Source of the DNA: Dentipellis sp. KUC8613
Taxonomy: Eukaryota; Basidiomycota; Agaricomycetes; Russulales; Hericiaceae
Length of the DNA: 64,000 nucleotides
NCBI GenBank assembly: GCA_002286715.1
Contig: NSJX01000009.1
Location: forward strand, 559,966 to 623,965
Direction of reading: 5' to 3'
Shown piece after piece: positions 45,681 through 56,100 of this stretch. The notes under the pieces are model-generated. The model had not been told where the DNA came from. It was given only the letters and a program-made list of their open reading frames with translations, and did not search any database. Both the position numbers and the translations under genes were made by a program. Each line of letters begins with the position of its first letter. The first letter of the stretch is position 1.

Positions 45681-48600
45681 CTACGCATCCGCATAGGCGA
45701 CCTTAAACGCCCACGCCCACTGCACCCTATCCAGCTCCTTCTCGCTCACCTGCACGCTCAACACCCCATCCTCAAGCGTCCACTTCAGCGCCTTGCCACT
45801 CCCTCCCAGCAGCGTCACCGTATCGCCCTTCACGATCGGCACGGGGTCGCGCACGGTGAGCACGCCGCCCGTCGGTCGCGTCACGGCGGTGATGTAGAAC
45901 GCGTCGGGCGTGGTGGTGAAGCGCACGTCGCTCGCGTTCGCGAACGTCGTAGCGGGCGTGATGGACCACGGGCGCGTGCCGTAGATCGCCGCGCCCGAGC
46001 TGTTCAGCCAGGTGCCGATGTCGAGCAGGGGCTGCGTCATCTCGGGCACGATTGTCCCGTCTGCTTTGGGGCCGATGCTGCGGGAATTTAATGGTGAGAT
46101 GGCCGAGCATGAGGATGATGAGGAAGGGAGAGGCTTACTCGAGGAGGTAGTTTCCGCCTTTTGATACGATGCTGGAATAAGGAGTCAGTTCATCAACTTC
46201 CACATGTGTTTTCATTCAAGCTACTACTCACTCGACTAACTTAGGGATCAAACCCGCAGCATTCTGGTACGCATCCGGTGGCCTGTCAACATATCAGCCC
46301 GGTTGCCCTCGGTCCATTTGCGGAATACATACGTGTCCGAGTTGTACCCATAACTGAACGGGTCCAAGCCCTCGCTTGTCTCCCACTTGGACGCCTACCA
46401 TCACACCATCATCAGCATCAGCACCCAACTATGCGAAGTAGACACGCACCAGCACAGCAGCATACGTAGCGTACTCCGGCGTCGCGAAGTCCGTCTGGTT
46501 CGACCCACACCGATCGTCGCGCACGACCTGGCGGCCCTGCGCCGCGGCGTAGTTGTACCAGTCGCCCGCTGCGTGCCGGTCGTTAGGCCATTCTCGCATA
46601 CGTTGTAGAGTGTGCAGGGACGTACCGATCTCAGGGAAGGCGCTTCCGTAGCCGATATCGCACCTGCGCAGAGCCACACATCAATCCATGCCCAATTGCC
46701 GAGGATAATAGGTGGAATGCGCACCACAAGATCTCCGTGTCGTAGTTATAAAATAGAATCTCCATCTGCGGTTTCTGGACTGCACGTCGCACCAACATCA
46801 GATCACATCCAAGCCTCTCTAAATATGATGAGGAAACAAGACTCACTGTCCTCTAAGTAATCGTCCTTCGGGATGTACCCGATGAACGGGTCGCAGCAAG
46901 ACCCGTTGAACGCGTTGAGCGCGGGGTGGCCCGGGAAGGAGACGTGTCCGTATTTGCCGTAGGCGGGGTTGAACCATTCTGTGTGTCGTGAGCGGTTAGT
47001 AGAGTGATTTGTCGGAAAGCGTGCGGACCAGAGGCGTACCGGGCATGCTGAAGTATGTCTAGAGAACATGGTGGGTCGGTAGGGTGAGATGGGAGGGAAG
47101 CAAGTCGGGGAAAGGTACGTACGCCGCGATGCAGCTCGGGGTGGCGAGCTTTGGAGGTATCGAGCAGCTCCTTGACTATATCGCGCCTGCAAGAGCCACC
47201 CAAACTCAGTCTCCACCACCCATCAGCACCACCCAAAACAAAGCACGCACTTCGGACCTAACAACAACGAGTTTCTATGCGTCGTGTTCTCCGTATCAAA
47301 CTGCACCCATCCCATTCAGCGACCTCCGAGTCATCTGCAATAGGAGAACTCACCAAGGCGAACCCATCATGGTGCTTCGTGACCAAGACGAAATACTTCG
47401 CGCCCGAGTCGTGGAACAGGTCGACCCAGTCGTCGGGGCTCCACTTGGACGCGGTGAAGTTGGCGATGAAGTCGTCGTAGACGACCGAGGTGCCGTACGT
47501 CTCTTTGTGATGTGTCCATGTTGGGGAGCCGCTGTTCGGTGCTGTAAAGTTTAGGGTGGTGAGTGGTAAGTGGTGGATGGGAGAGGAGAGGTGTGAGGCG
47601 TACGGTTGTGCAGCTGCCAGTCGTACCATTCTGCGTATTGCTGGCCGGAGGGTGCCCATGCGGGGACGCTGTATACGCCCTAGATGTAATATTTGGTCTA
47701 CTTGTCCAATCTTTCATGAAAAAGAATCGCGCACCCAATGGATCTGATGGCAGATATGTAAGCCAGAAATGCAAAAATCAAAAGTTACGAAGAACTCACG
47801 AAAATACCAAACTTCGCATCATTATACTAAACCCAGCCCATCAGCCTCTAATTCTCTTCAAATCCCAAGAAGGAAAAGGACAACACATACCCACTCCGGC
47901 GCCTCATGCCCCGCCAAACTCACATCCTCATTCTCAAACGCCGGCACGCCCGCCACCACCGTCCAATTCCCTCCCCCACCCACCAACTCGACCTCCCTTC
48001 CCTTCGCATCCGTCACCACCACGCTCACCGAGACATTCTCGCCCACCCCGACCCCGGCATTGTTCCGCACCGCGACGGGCACGACGACCTGGTCGTTCGT
48101 GCGCAGGCGGCGCACGGTGCCGGGCTGCACCGTCGTCAGACTGGAAGAATGCAAAGAGACGCTGTGCGCGCCCGTGAGCCACTGGCTCAGGTTGCCGTTC
48201 TGCGGCGCGAGGTTGTCCAGCGTGACCTCGATGATCTGCGCGCCCGCCGACGCGGTCGATGTAGAGTTGTCGACCCACTTGGTCGTCGCGCGCACGGTCT
48301 GCACGTACAGCTCCGGCGCGGGCGCAGGGCGCGAGGTGGGCGCGCCGGCGGCGTCCGCGTCGAGGAGCGAGATCGCGAACCAGTTGATGAAGGCGTCCGA
48401 CGGGGGCAGCTGCACCGCCGTCAGGTTCTTCGAGGACGGCACGGACGCGGTGGTGTACTGGATGTGCGTGTTGTTCGTGTCGATGGTGAGATCGTAGTCG
48501 AGCGCGGGGTTCGCGTAGTGGAACGGGCTGCTCACACGCAGTCCTTCACGGTCAGTACGCGCTCACGTGATGCAGGATGTATGGAAGACAGCACGCACAC

Positions 48601-49159
48601 GTATACGGGCCCCGTGAAGACGGAGCCCCAGGAGTACCACGGCCCGATGATGATCGTCGCAAAGTCCGAGCTGCCGTCGGCGAAGTGCAGCGTCAGGTTC
48701 GCCACGGACGGCCCTGGCCCGCCCGAGGGTGTCCAGAAGGCCGCGCCGAGCGCGTGGAAGGACTGGAAGTTGCCGCCCGCGCCGCCGTTGACTTTGATCG
48801 TCTGCGAGTTGGACCCGACGGCGTCCTTCGAGGACGCGTCGTGGAAGGGCGGGACGTCGAACTGTATAGGTATGCCAAGAGCTTTGAGATGGCTGTACGT
48901 GGAGACTGTAGGGATGGGAGCGTACCTCAATGCCGTTGTATGAGAGGGTGGGGGTCGAGGGCATGTATTCGACGGGGTACGCCCGTTGGCTGCCATCGAA
49001 GTCCGCATTCGGGTCGTTCAGGCCCGTCGCGGCGGACTTGACGTCAAACAGCGACGAGAGATTGAGCTTTGTGAACCCGGCATCTGAGGTATTAGACGCG
49101 GCGAGTGAGCGGGTTGCACATAGAGCAGCGAGCAGCACAGGCAGGAAAGGTGACCTCAT
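45681..49159 (-). CDS. Secreted alpha-L-fucosidase, GH29
   Basis: Removes alpha-L-fucose from glycans outside the cell. Signal peptide MRSPFLPVLLAALCATRSLA. A large N-terminal beta-domain follows (KLNLSSLFDVKSAATG, LFDVPPF-type region, ALGAAFWTPSGGPGPS, LDNLAPQNGNLSQWLTGAHS). Then comes the catalytic barrel: PAWAPSGQQYAEWYDWQLHN, TYGTSVVYDDFIANF, AKYFVLVTKHHDGFALV, STDTENTTHRN-type segment, YFSMPEWFNPAYG and MEILFYNYDTEILWCDIGYG. The Asp in LWCDIG is at the nucleophile position of the family. The end contains SKGGNYLLDIGPKADG and a C-terminal beta-sandwich (GVLTVRDPVPIVKGDTVTLL). About 14 short introns. Longer than typical GH29 because of the N-terminal extension, which is seen in fungal members. 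Confidence 0.87.
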
Positions 49160-50451
49160 CCTGAGTCTGAGGAGTACAGAACCGCGACTCGGAGGTTATA
49201 AGAAAGCCAGCTCTCTCATCTGACGACGCCTCGCCGCCCGAGAGCGATTCGCCCGACTTCGGGCGTGGTCAAGTGGGCACGCGCGGCGGACATCACGATA
49301 GCACGCATGGATCAGGAGGGCTGGTACGTACGCGTGATGCCGCCGCTGGGCAGACGGGGCGGCGCGAACACGGACTGGGCCATGTCAGACGCATGGAGCC
49401 ATGCGGGGAGGAAAGAGGAAGCATCTGCAGAAGCGAAGGGCAGTCTCATCGCGCGAGCTCTATTTCGGCACAGGGTTCATGTGCTTCGTCCGAAGTTGGT
49501 GCGCTCGCGAGATATGGAGGACGTCTCCGCGTGGATAGTTAGGAGTCCTGCGAGTCTCGATGATGACCTGGCAATGTTAGGAGGATGTGCAGAGACATAC
49601 GCGGTGAAGTTGCTGCTCACCTGGTAGACAATGATGGTCGACTGGGACGCGCAGGAGCCGCCGGCAGGCTCGCAACCACCACACCGCCAGTCTGGCGCCC
49701 ACATCGACGCGCGCACGTGGCGGTGGCGCACCGCTGAGCGGACCCAATTCGCTTCCTTCCTCTCGTCCACTCTCAGTCCGCGCAAGCATAACACGAGGTT
49801 CACACTGACAGGGCCGCCTCTCTTCTCCAGCTCCGTAGACACTGCGAATTCTTCTGATGATCAGCGCGGCGCGACCGCATGACACGGTGAGTGCTCTAGC
49901 GCTGCATTGACTCTTCCCTGACGCGGTCCGTCGATCCGTCAGTCTCTTCTTGAACGTATGGTTGCAGGGTCACCCGAGCCTTTCATTCACGTACGTATGG
50001 CTTCTGTGACGTCTTGTTGAATGTCAATACATGAAGGCGATGGATTACATACGGCCAATGTGTCGTGCGACGCGCAAGAAAGATGCAGGGTGCATACGTA
50101 CCATCAATATGGCGGGACGCAGGTGGATGCCTTCGAACTTGAATTTTGCGGGGCCCGATAGCGTCGAAATATGGCTCTTCCTTTCCTTCGCGGCTCTTCT
50201 ACCCTTCGAAGCGCTGGCATCCTTCCAGCGCGCTCGGACGTACCATCAGGCTTCAGCTATATATCTCAGACACTCCATTGAAACAGTTCTCAAGATCCAG
50301 AAGAATACTTTTGGGAACGACTGCGATTCCAATTATAATACATAAGGTAGGTGCAGATGCAGATGTCCGTAGTGAGAATAAAATACAGTATGATACAGGC
50401 TATCCCCGTCAAGTTTAGATTGGTTCGCTTTCGTCTATTGGTCTATGGTGA
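49160..50451. other. Intergenic, 1.3 kb, plus duplicated 3' flank
   Basis: Promoter side of the fucosidase, then open frames of 80-120 codons around 49265-49885 on both strands that overlap each other and have no motif. From about 50280 the sequence is the duplicated 3' flank of microprotein copy B. Confidence 0.4.
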
Positions 50452-50730
50452 TCACCAGAAGACTTTGGCGGGAGGGATATGCGACCGCGGCTTGGCCGTC
50501 ATCAGGGCGCTGCAAGTGGACGACTTGTGAGTCTTATGTTCGCGAATCGGAATCGGAGATGAAGCTTACCCCGGCCTGCGGTACTGCGATAGGACGCCTG
50601 CGATGAGCATTGTCTCGAGCGTGGCGAAGAGGAGCAGAGCCTTCAAGAGAAGCATTAGTACGATATGTGCGACAGCAGGTGCAGTGAGACTTACGGGTCT
50701 CCGCGCAGTCATGGTGAGTCCGAGAGGCAT
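50452..50730 (-). CDS. Spliced 54-aa membrane microprotein, copy B
   Basis: Exons 50730-50695 (36 nt), 50640-50570 (71 nt) and 50509-50452 (58 nt), the same three sizes as copy A at 24289-24574; introns 54 and 60 nt. Protein MPLGLTMTARRP, hydrophobic ALLLFATLETMLIAGVLS, basic tail QYRRPGALMTAKPRSHI ending KVFW. Exon 1 is identical to copy A at the DNA level; of the remaining codons 12 differ silently and 3 change the residue. Introns and flanks are clearly more diverged. One membrane-spanning segment with arginines on both sides is predicted; no known family is recognised. Confidence 0.72.
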
Positions 50731-51205
50731 TGTATAATGTGGATCCGAACTTCGAAGAGAAGTGAGGATGGATGTGTTGAGAAGGTAGTGAGGAAGTAGT
50801 TGGTGTGTGTGTGTGTGTGTGTCTAGACGACTCCGAGTTCGAAGCTGCTGATGATGATGTCCTCCTCCCCACCACAGGCAGCCCTTATATACCGACCGCG
50901 CCCCACCTCCCAAGCCATCCGAGCCGGCACGTCATAGCGTGCTCGCAGCATTGATGGCTCATGCTAGCCGCAGAGCCCCAACGTTCCCCTCGCTGGAACG
51001 CACGAGATGCCCCCGGACCGTCCGTCCAGACCGTTCAAGCTGGCGGAGGGCTGAACACGATATCGATGACTTCATACGCGGGGGCGCCGACCATCCCAGA
51101 CCAACCTAATGAAAGGCCAGAACGCGGAGCGGATCAAACCATCGGCGCCGTCCGGCTCGGCGACATTCGCACGTCCCTAGGCACCATAAAATGTCTGCAA
51201 AACAA
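50731..51205. promoter_or_regulatory. Promoter of microprotein copy B
   Basis: Minus-strand TATATAAGGGC at 50881-50891, preceded by the ACTCCGAGTTCGAAGCTGCTG block at 50828-50848, mirrors copy A. The GT-rich tract lies between these and the start codon. The remainder to the tRNA aligns with copy A at lower identity. Confidence 0.6.
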
Positions 51206-51285
51206 GGGCACATGGTGTAGTTGGTTATCACGCTCGCTTAGCATTCGACTGCGAGAGGTGTCCGGTTCAATTCCGGATGTGTCCA
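51206..51285 (+). tRNA. tRNA-Ala (AGC), 6-nt intron
   Basis: Identical to the tRNA at 25031-25110, including the 6-nt intron TTCGAC and the G3:U70 pair. First of three tRNA-Ala genes within 680 nt. Confidence 0.95.
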
Positions 51286-51523
51286 GGATCCATCCCATTT
51301 CTCTTGATATTTTTTCTTCATCCGGCTTGGCGGTCCTTATGCGCGCGCAGCACTGGTACTGGCAGCTTTTTGCACCTGCCTCTGACTCTGGGATCTGGAT
51401 CGGGAACCCTTATATTGGAAGGTTTGACCTCGCCAACTTGCATCTCTCCGAAACTCGTCAACCACCTCAAGCTCCCCTGCCCATGTCCGTGCGCCGAGGG
51501 ACAACATTCTGTCTTCCGAGCAT

Positions 51524-51613
51524 GGGCACATGGTGTAGTTGGTTATCACGTTCGCTTCGCACTTTACGGTCGGCATCTGCGAAAGGTGTCCGGTTCAATT
51601 CCGGATGTGTCCA
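51524..51613 (+). tRNA. tRNA-Ala (CGC), 16-nt intron
   Basis: Acceptor GGGCACA/TGTGTCC with G3:U70. Anticodon stem TTCGC/GCGAA encloses loop TTCGCA-T, so the anticodon is CGC. The 16-nt intron CTTTACGGTCGGCATC follows position 37. Only the stem's outer pair and the anticodon differ from the AGC genes. Confidence 0.93.
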
Positions 51614-51778
51614 TTCGAATTCGCATCGCTTTCATCCGCGTTTACCTTTTTGCTCTTGCCGCCGCCATAGCGCTACTTATGCCAATGGCGAGTGCGACTC
51701 TGGTTGGGCACTGGGCAGCTGACGCGATCGATTGAGCGTAGTGCCGCGGTAGAGGTGTGGGATCAATGTACAATGGAA

Positions 51779-51885
51779 GGGCACATGGTGTAGTTGGTTA
51801 TCACGCTCGCTTAGCACTCGACGCCTACTTGTCTGGGCATCGGGCAGTTTGCGAGAGGTGTCCGGTTCAATTCCGGATGTGTCCA
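51779..51885 (+). tRNA. tRNA-Ala (AGC), 33-nt intron
   Basis: The mature part equals the other AGC genes; the intron after position 37 is 33 nt, the longest tRNA intron in the window. Acceptor GGGCACA/TGTGTCC, T-arm GGTTCAATTCC, discriminator A. Confidence 0.93.
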
Positions 51886-52258
51886 CTATGCAAGAATAAT
51901 GGAAGGTTTTTTTTCCAACCTGTTAGGTTCGTACTTATGTTCTATGAAAGACCACGCTGCCACTTTGGTCCACTCCGTCTACTAGTACTGCGATGGGCAT
52001 GCAGAACAGCATCATTATAAGTACCTCATACCGGTTGTGACTCATACTTCAGGCGAATCTCATTCACGAGACCAAGAAACGAAAGAGCACGTTGTCATAG
52101 AGCATATATCATCATAGGGTGCATACAGTAAACTATCGAATCATCGAATCCAAGAAATACACTATCACTTCTCTTCAGACGAACGAACGGAACACTTCCT
52201 CATAAATAAAATAAACATCTTCTCGAGGCCCAGCCCCGAACTTCGACCTATTCAAAGC
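51886..52258. other. Intergenic, 373 nt
   Basis: A T-run right after the tRNA (GGTTTTTTTTCC, 51904-51915) is a likely RNA polymerase III terminator. The rest is the 3' flank of the PARG-like gene. No gene is supported. Confidence 0.5.
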
Positions 52259-53611
52259 TCAATCCTCCTCCTCGTCCATCTCCAAACACATCTCGCCCTC
52301 CACCTGCGCCTCAAACACCCTCATCTCCCACGCCTCGCCAAAGGCCGCAGCGAGCTTCTTCGGCAGCGCAAACACGACCTTGTCAAACACGTCGTGAAAC
52401 GCACCGGTCATTTCGCCGTCCTCGTCGGACGGGGGCGGGCACGCGAGCAGCTCAGCCCAGATCTGGGCGACACAGGCTACCGACGCGCCCTCGGAGCAGC
52501 CAAAGGCGGGCAGCACGAGCACACGGTCGCCGTTAGCCTGGAACACGCGCAGGATGCGCCCCATGCGGGACTTGAGGGCCATCCGGATGGATTCTTCGAT
52601 ATCGGCTGTGGAATCAAGAGTAGGGAAGCGTGCAGCGTTGGCACGGAGGGAGGTGGCATAGACTGGGACGGCAGAGACGACGTTCATCAGGTAAGGGGCG
52701 ACGTACTCGCCCATTGGCTTCTGGTTCTGTGCGTTGACAGCCGGCGGCTGCTCGAGTTCTGCGGTGGTCGGGTCTGCAGGGATTGCGTCCATTTCGGGAT
52801 TGAAGTCGTCGTCCTTGACGTCAAAACGGTCATCATCGTCTCGGCGCAGGCCGACGACGGACGGAGAATACACTACAGAGTCTGCAAAGAAACCCACACC
52901 GTGTTCCTTGGCATGTAGCTTGTGGTCGGCATAAAAGGCAATGGCTTGGGGTGTCGAAAGGGAGGCGGGGAGGGAAGTGGAGCGTGAGATGACGGACTCG
53001 AGGTCGGAGCTGCCACTGAGCGAGCCGCCGCCGGGGTGTCGGGGGGAGGCCGAGGAGAGGACACCGATGGTAGTAGGCTTGTCGATATCGGTAGAGGTGC
53101 GCTGGATGGTGTGGTACAGCCGGCGGGCGATGGTAAGGGCCGAGTGCTTCGAGAATTCAAAAGCTGTGCTAGTTCGGAAATCCTCGGGTGTGGATGCACT
53201 CACCCCGGATGAGGGTGTAGGGAAGGGCACGGCCGTCTCATGAGGGTAGAAAGCAGTGCGCTCTCGAGAGAAACATACCTGCGACGAGATATCATGCACG
53301 ATGTGCCATGTACTCAGGGCAGGGGTACGCTGGGGATAGTCTACGACATCAGCAAGGGTGCGCACGCGGCAACGGCGAGTCTCTACATACTTGCCGTCCC
53401 CTGCGACGACCGCTGCCGTCTGTGCAGCGATGAGAGCCCATGTGGAGCGCTTTGCGCGCACAGCGGCATGCTGAAAATGCGAAGCTCGCTTTTGCTGAGC
53501 CTGGACGGGCTTGAGCTGGGCGGCGTAGGCGATATGGGAGGATGGGGAAGAGCGGTGAGCGTGAGCTTTGGTGAGCGCAGAGCGCTTTGATGCGGTGGTT
53601 GAGCGGGTCAT
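52259..53611 (-). CDS. PARG-like (TIGR02452/DUF2263-type) protein with altered signature
   Basis: A single exon of 450 codons when started at MTRSTTASKRSALTKAH (53611); an upstream in-frame ATG at 53752 would add 47 residues of low plausibility. The C-terminal half matches the microbial-type poly(ADP-ribose) glycohydrolase family: RHPGGGSLSG, FFADSVVYSPSVVGLRRDD, MNVVSAVPVYA-type strand, GRILRVFQANGDRVLVLPAFGCSEG, VACVAQIWAELL and VFDKVVFALP. The family signature GGG-X6-8-QEE reads here GGG-X6-DLE: the last acidic residue is kept but Gln-Glu is lost, and the Asn usually preceding the loop is Ser. Activity may be reduced or changed. Ser/Thr- and Asp-rich inserts separate the blocks; the end is acidic (MDEEED). 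Confidence 0.72.
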   Translation of the reverse strand: MTRSTTASKRSALTKAHAHRSSPSSHIAYAAQLKPVQAQQKRASHFQHAAVRAKRSTWALIAAQTAAVVAGDGKYVETRRCRVRTLADVVDYPQRTPALSTWHIVHDISSQVCFSRERTAFYPHETAVPFPTPSSGVSASTPEDFRTSTAFEFSKHSALTIARRLYHTIQRTSTDIDKPTTIGVLSSASPRHPGGGSLSGSSDLESVISRSTSLPASLSTPQAIAFYADHKLHAKEHGVGFFADSVVYSPSVVGLRRDDDDRFDVKDDDFNPEMDAIPADPTTAELEQPPAVNAQNQKPMGEYVAPYLMNVVSAVPVYATSLRANAARFPTLDSTADIEESIRMALKSRMGRILRVFQANGDRVLVLPAFGCSEGASVACVAQIWAELLACPPPSDEDGEMTGAFHDVFDKVVFALPKKLAAAFGEAWEMRVFEAQVEGEMCLEMDEEED

Positions 53612-54066
53612 TGCGACGACGTTCGGAGGCGTAGCTTGATGCTTGTGGTTCTGGTTGTGGTGGTTGGGAGAAAGAAAAGAGACGACGCAAAGAGGCAAAG
53701 GGCATGACAAATTCAAACTCCGCGCCGGACCTTCAAGCTTGGGCACGTGCACCGCAGCAGGCGGTAAACGTGAGTCTCAGGCAGTGAGACGTAAAAACCC
53801 TGTTCTAAGTGGGAAAAAAAAATAAGACAATGCGCTACTGTAGGGAAAACAATGGGGCTTCGACCAGATTGTCTCATTTCAATGCGCTGCTGTATCCGAG
53901 AACAAAGAAAACATACACCTACAGTTGTACGTGACGCGCGAGTCACGGCACAGTAACCGAAGCGTGTGACAAGTGCAGACCTTCGCGTGCTCTTCTTCGA
54001 CCACCGCCACCATCCTCTCTCCTCCTTGCCCATCTCCCCCTCCCTCTTCCTCCTGCTCCAGTCACA
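53612..54066. promoter_or_regulatory. Divergent promoter region
   Basis: 455 nt between the start of the minus-strand PARG-like gene and the plus-strand RNA-export factor, with an A-run at 53813-53822 and C/T-rich leader before 54067. It probably serves both genes. Confidence 0.45.
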
Positions 54067-55071
54067 ATGGCCTCCCTCCTCGAGCGCATGAACATCGACT
54101 CCTCCGTCGGCCCCGTCCGCTCCAAACCCCGCCGCTCAGACCCCGCTCCCTACGTGCGTCGCCCCTGAGCTCTCCCGCACACAACCACCTAACTCTCACT
54201 CCTTGCCCCCTCCCGACTGCCTCCAGTCCCGGCCATCCAAAGCCGACGTCAACAGCACATGGCAGCACGACATGTTCAACGACGGCAAGGGCAAGTCGCT
54301 GTCCGCGCGTCTTGGGCCTGGCGCACCGCGCAAGATCAACGCGGGCATGGCGGTGCGCGCGACGCAGGAGGCCGCAGGGCTCGTGGGCGCCGGGTCGCGG
54401 GGCGGGGAGCTGTCGATACGTGGTGCGAGCTCGAAAGGGAATGTCGTGGATGTTTCTGGCCTGGTACGGGGGACGACAGCCGAGGACGTCGAGGTGCGTT
54501 TTACTCTCCTACTCCCCTCTCCGCTCGAAAATTGCGTGGCCCAAGCTGATTCTGATCGCATTGTGTTTCGGAAGGCGATATTCAAGCGCTGTGGACCGAT
54601 TACGCAGTCGTCTGCGAAGAACAGTCCCGATGGCGGCGTTACGGTGCGCCTGACGTTCAAGAACGATAAGGACGCGCGCGCGTCAGTAGAGAGCTTCAAC
54701 GGGCAGGTCGCAGACGGGCGCACACTCGCCGTGCGCATCGTCGGCGGCGTCAACGCGACGCTCAGCGGGCGGCTTAGCGTCGGTGCTCAGGACGGGACCG
54801 TCGACGACCTCCTTGCGGGCGCTCCGACCTCGTAAGTCCTCGTCTCATTTCCCTTCTAGAGCCAACGCTCACTGTCGACGTGTACAGGAAAATGCGCTCG
54901 GACGACATCCTGAACGACTCCGAGGCGCGCGCCCGCGCACACGTCCTCGTCGCACCACCAGGCGCCGACCCGCGGGAGTACACGCAGCAGACACGAGGGA
55001 GCGGCGGGCGCGGACGGGGCGGACGCGGGCGCCGTGGGCGGAGGGGCGCTGCGCGGATGGACGTTGACTGA
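54067..55071 (+). CDS. Yra1/ALYREF-like mRNA export adaptor
   Basis: Four exons (54067-54153, 54227-54493, 54575-54831, 54888-55071) give 264 aa. The N-terminus MASLLERMNIDSSVGPVRSK is followed by a linker. One RNA recognition motif has RNP-like strands VVDVSGLVRGTTAEDVEAIF and GGVTVRLTFKNDKDARA-SVESFNG (split at the hyphen), then RTLAVRIVG. The C-terminus is rich in Arg/Gly (RGSGGRGRGGRGRRGRRG) and ends ARMDVD. Such a single RRM with an RGG tail and short flanking motifs is typical of REF/Yra1/Mlo3 adaptors, which couple transcription to nuclear mRNA export via TREX and Mex67. Other RRM proteins cannot be excluded. Confidence 0.75.
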
Positions 55072-55515
55072 GACTTGATGCTCACGCCTTGCACGACTGT
55101 ATCCATGCGACTCCCCGTTTTCCTTGTCTACTGTATGGTTTTCTCTTTTTCCCCGATCAGGATCCAGACCCCCAGAGGCGGTCCCTCCGCCTGCGCGTCA
55201 GCTAGTTCCCGTTGTTCTCAGTCGTCTTAGCAGCCCTCCCTACTCCGTATATACGTATCCTCGTCCCCGTTCACGTCGTTTTCCTGTTGTTGTCTTGCGT
55301 ATAATATCTGCAGCTTACTGGCTTTGAATTCCCGGCTGTTGGGCGGCTTCAAGCTCGTCGTGGGTTCTGAATCGTCCTTGATTTATCCATCTCCACATAC
55401 ACATGCCGGTGTGTGCACGCTGTCGTCGTATATGTTATTGGCAGCGATAAGCCATAGCCGTCGAGACCGATAGCTGAACAAAACGTTCAACAAAAAGAAA
55501 GCACGACTCAACGCA
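55072..55515. other. Intergenic, 444 nt
   Basis: 3' UTR of the export factor (pyrimidine-rich) and spacer up to the minus-strand tRNA-Glu. No gene is supported. Confidence 0.4.
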
Positions 55516-55598
55516 TTCGGATACGGGGAATCGAACCCCGAGCTACCGCGCGCCCTCGAAATGAGAGGCGGTAATGTTAGCCATTACACCATATCCGA
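55516..55598 (-). tRNA. tRNA-Glu (CTC), 11-nt intron
   Basis: Minus strand TCGGATA/TATCCGA, anticodon CTC, intron TTTCGAGGGCG after position 37, discriminator A. Divergently paired with the plus-strand copy at 55704, 105 nt away. Confidence 0.95.
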
Positions 55599-55703
55599 TG
55601 CTTTTATCTGGTAATAACGACGACTTCAGATGTCGAATTAATGCCGCGGCGGGTCGCCCGACCCTGCAGGCTCCACTGCTGCAGCACTCGCCTCTTCAGG
55701 CAC

Positions 55704-55791
55704 TCGGATATGGTGTAATGGCTAACATTACCGCCTCTCACTTCACTTTGACGGTGCGCGGTAGCTCGGGGTTCGATTCCCCGTATCCGAA
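55704..55791 (+). tRNA. tRNA-Glu (CTC), 16-nt intron
   Basis: Same mature tRNA as at 55516; intron CTTCACTTTGACGGTG. Together the two genes form an imperfect inverted repeat in divergent arrangement. Confidence 0.95.
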
Positions 55792-56100
55792 GTGTACCAC
55801 GAGAAGTGGAATGCATTTTTGAGATTAGTAGGTACGCTCGCGGCTCCATCGCCCAATGTTATAAGTGCATCGATCTCGTTTTGAGTCCAACGTCGACGTC
55901 TGAGTGTAGGTAGCACCAGTATTTATTAGACATGACATCGATCAATACAACACAACGGCACCCTACATGTACAACATTGTACTAGGCTATAGCAAGCAGT
56001 TAGTACTGCTACTCGTACATACGTATACATCTTCTGCTTTCCCTGATCCTCCGACATTCACGTCCACTCGTAAATTCCCTATACCAAGCCCCGAGCAAAC
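55792..56100. other. Intergenic, 309 nt
   Basis: Between tRNA-Glu and the 3' end of the dipeptidase gene. No gene is supported. Confidence 0.4.

Larger units (their letters stand above)
50280..51285 (+). repeat. Segmental duplication, copy 2 (microprotein + tRNA-Ala)
   Basis: Collinear with 24100-25110. It includes the 3' flank, the microprotein gene on the minus strand, its TATA promoter and the tRNA-Ala. A (GT)n tract of about nine repeats (50803-50820) interrupts the leader and is absent at that length from copy 1. Confidence 0.75.

Noticed and set aside
53612..53752. Upstream start that would extend the PARG-like protein by 47 residues
   Set aside because: The extension is His/Pro/Asn-rich without features, and the downstream ATG gives a normal basic N-terminus; kept only as an alternative.
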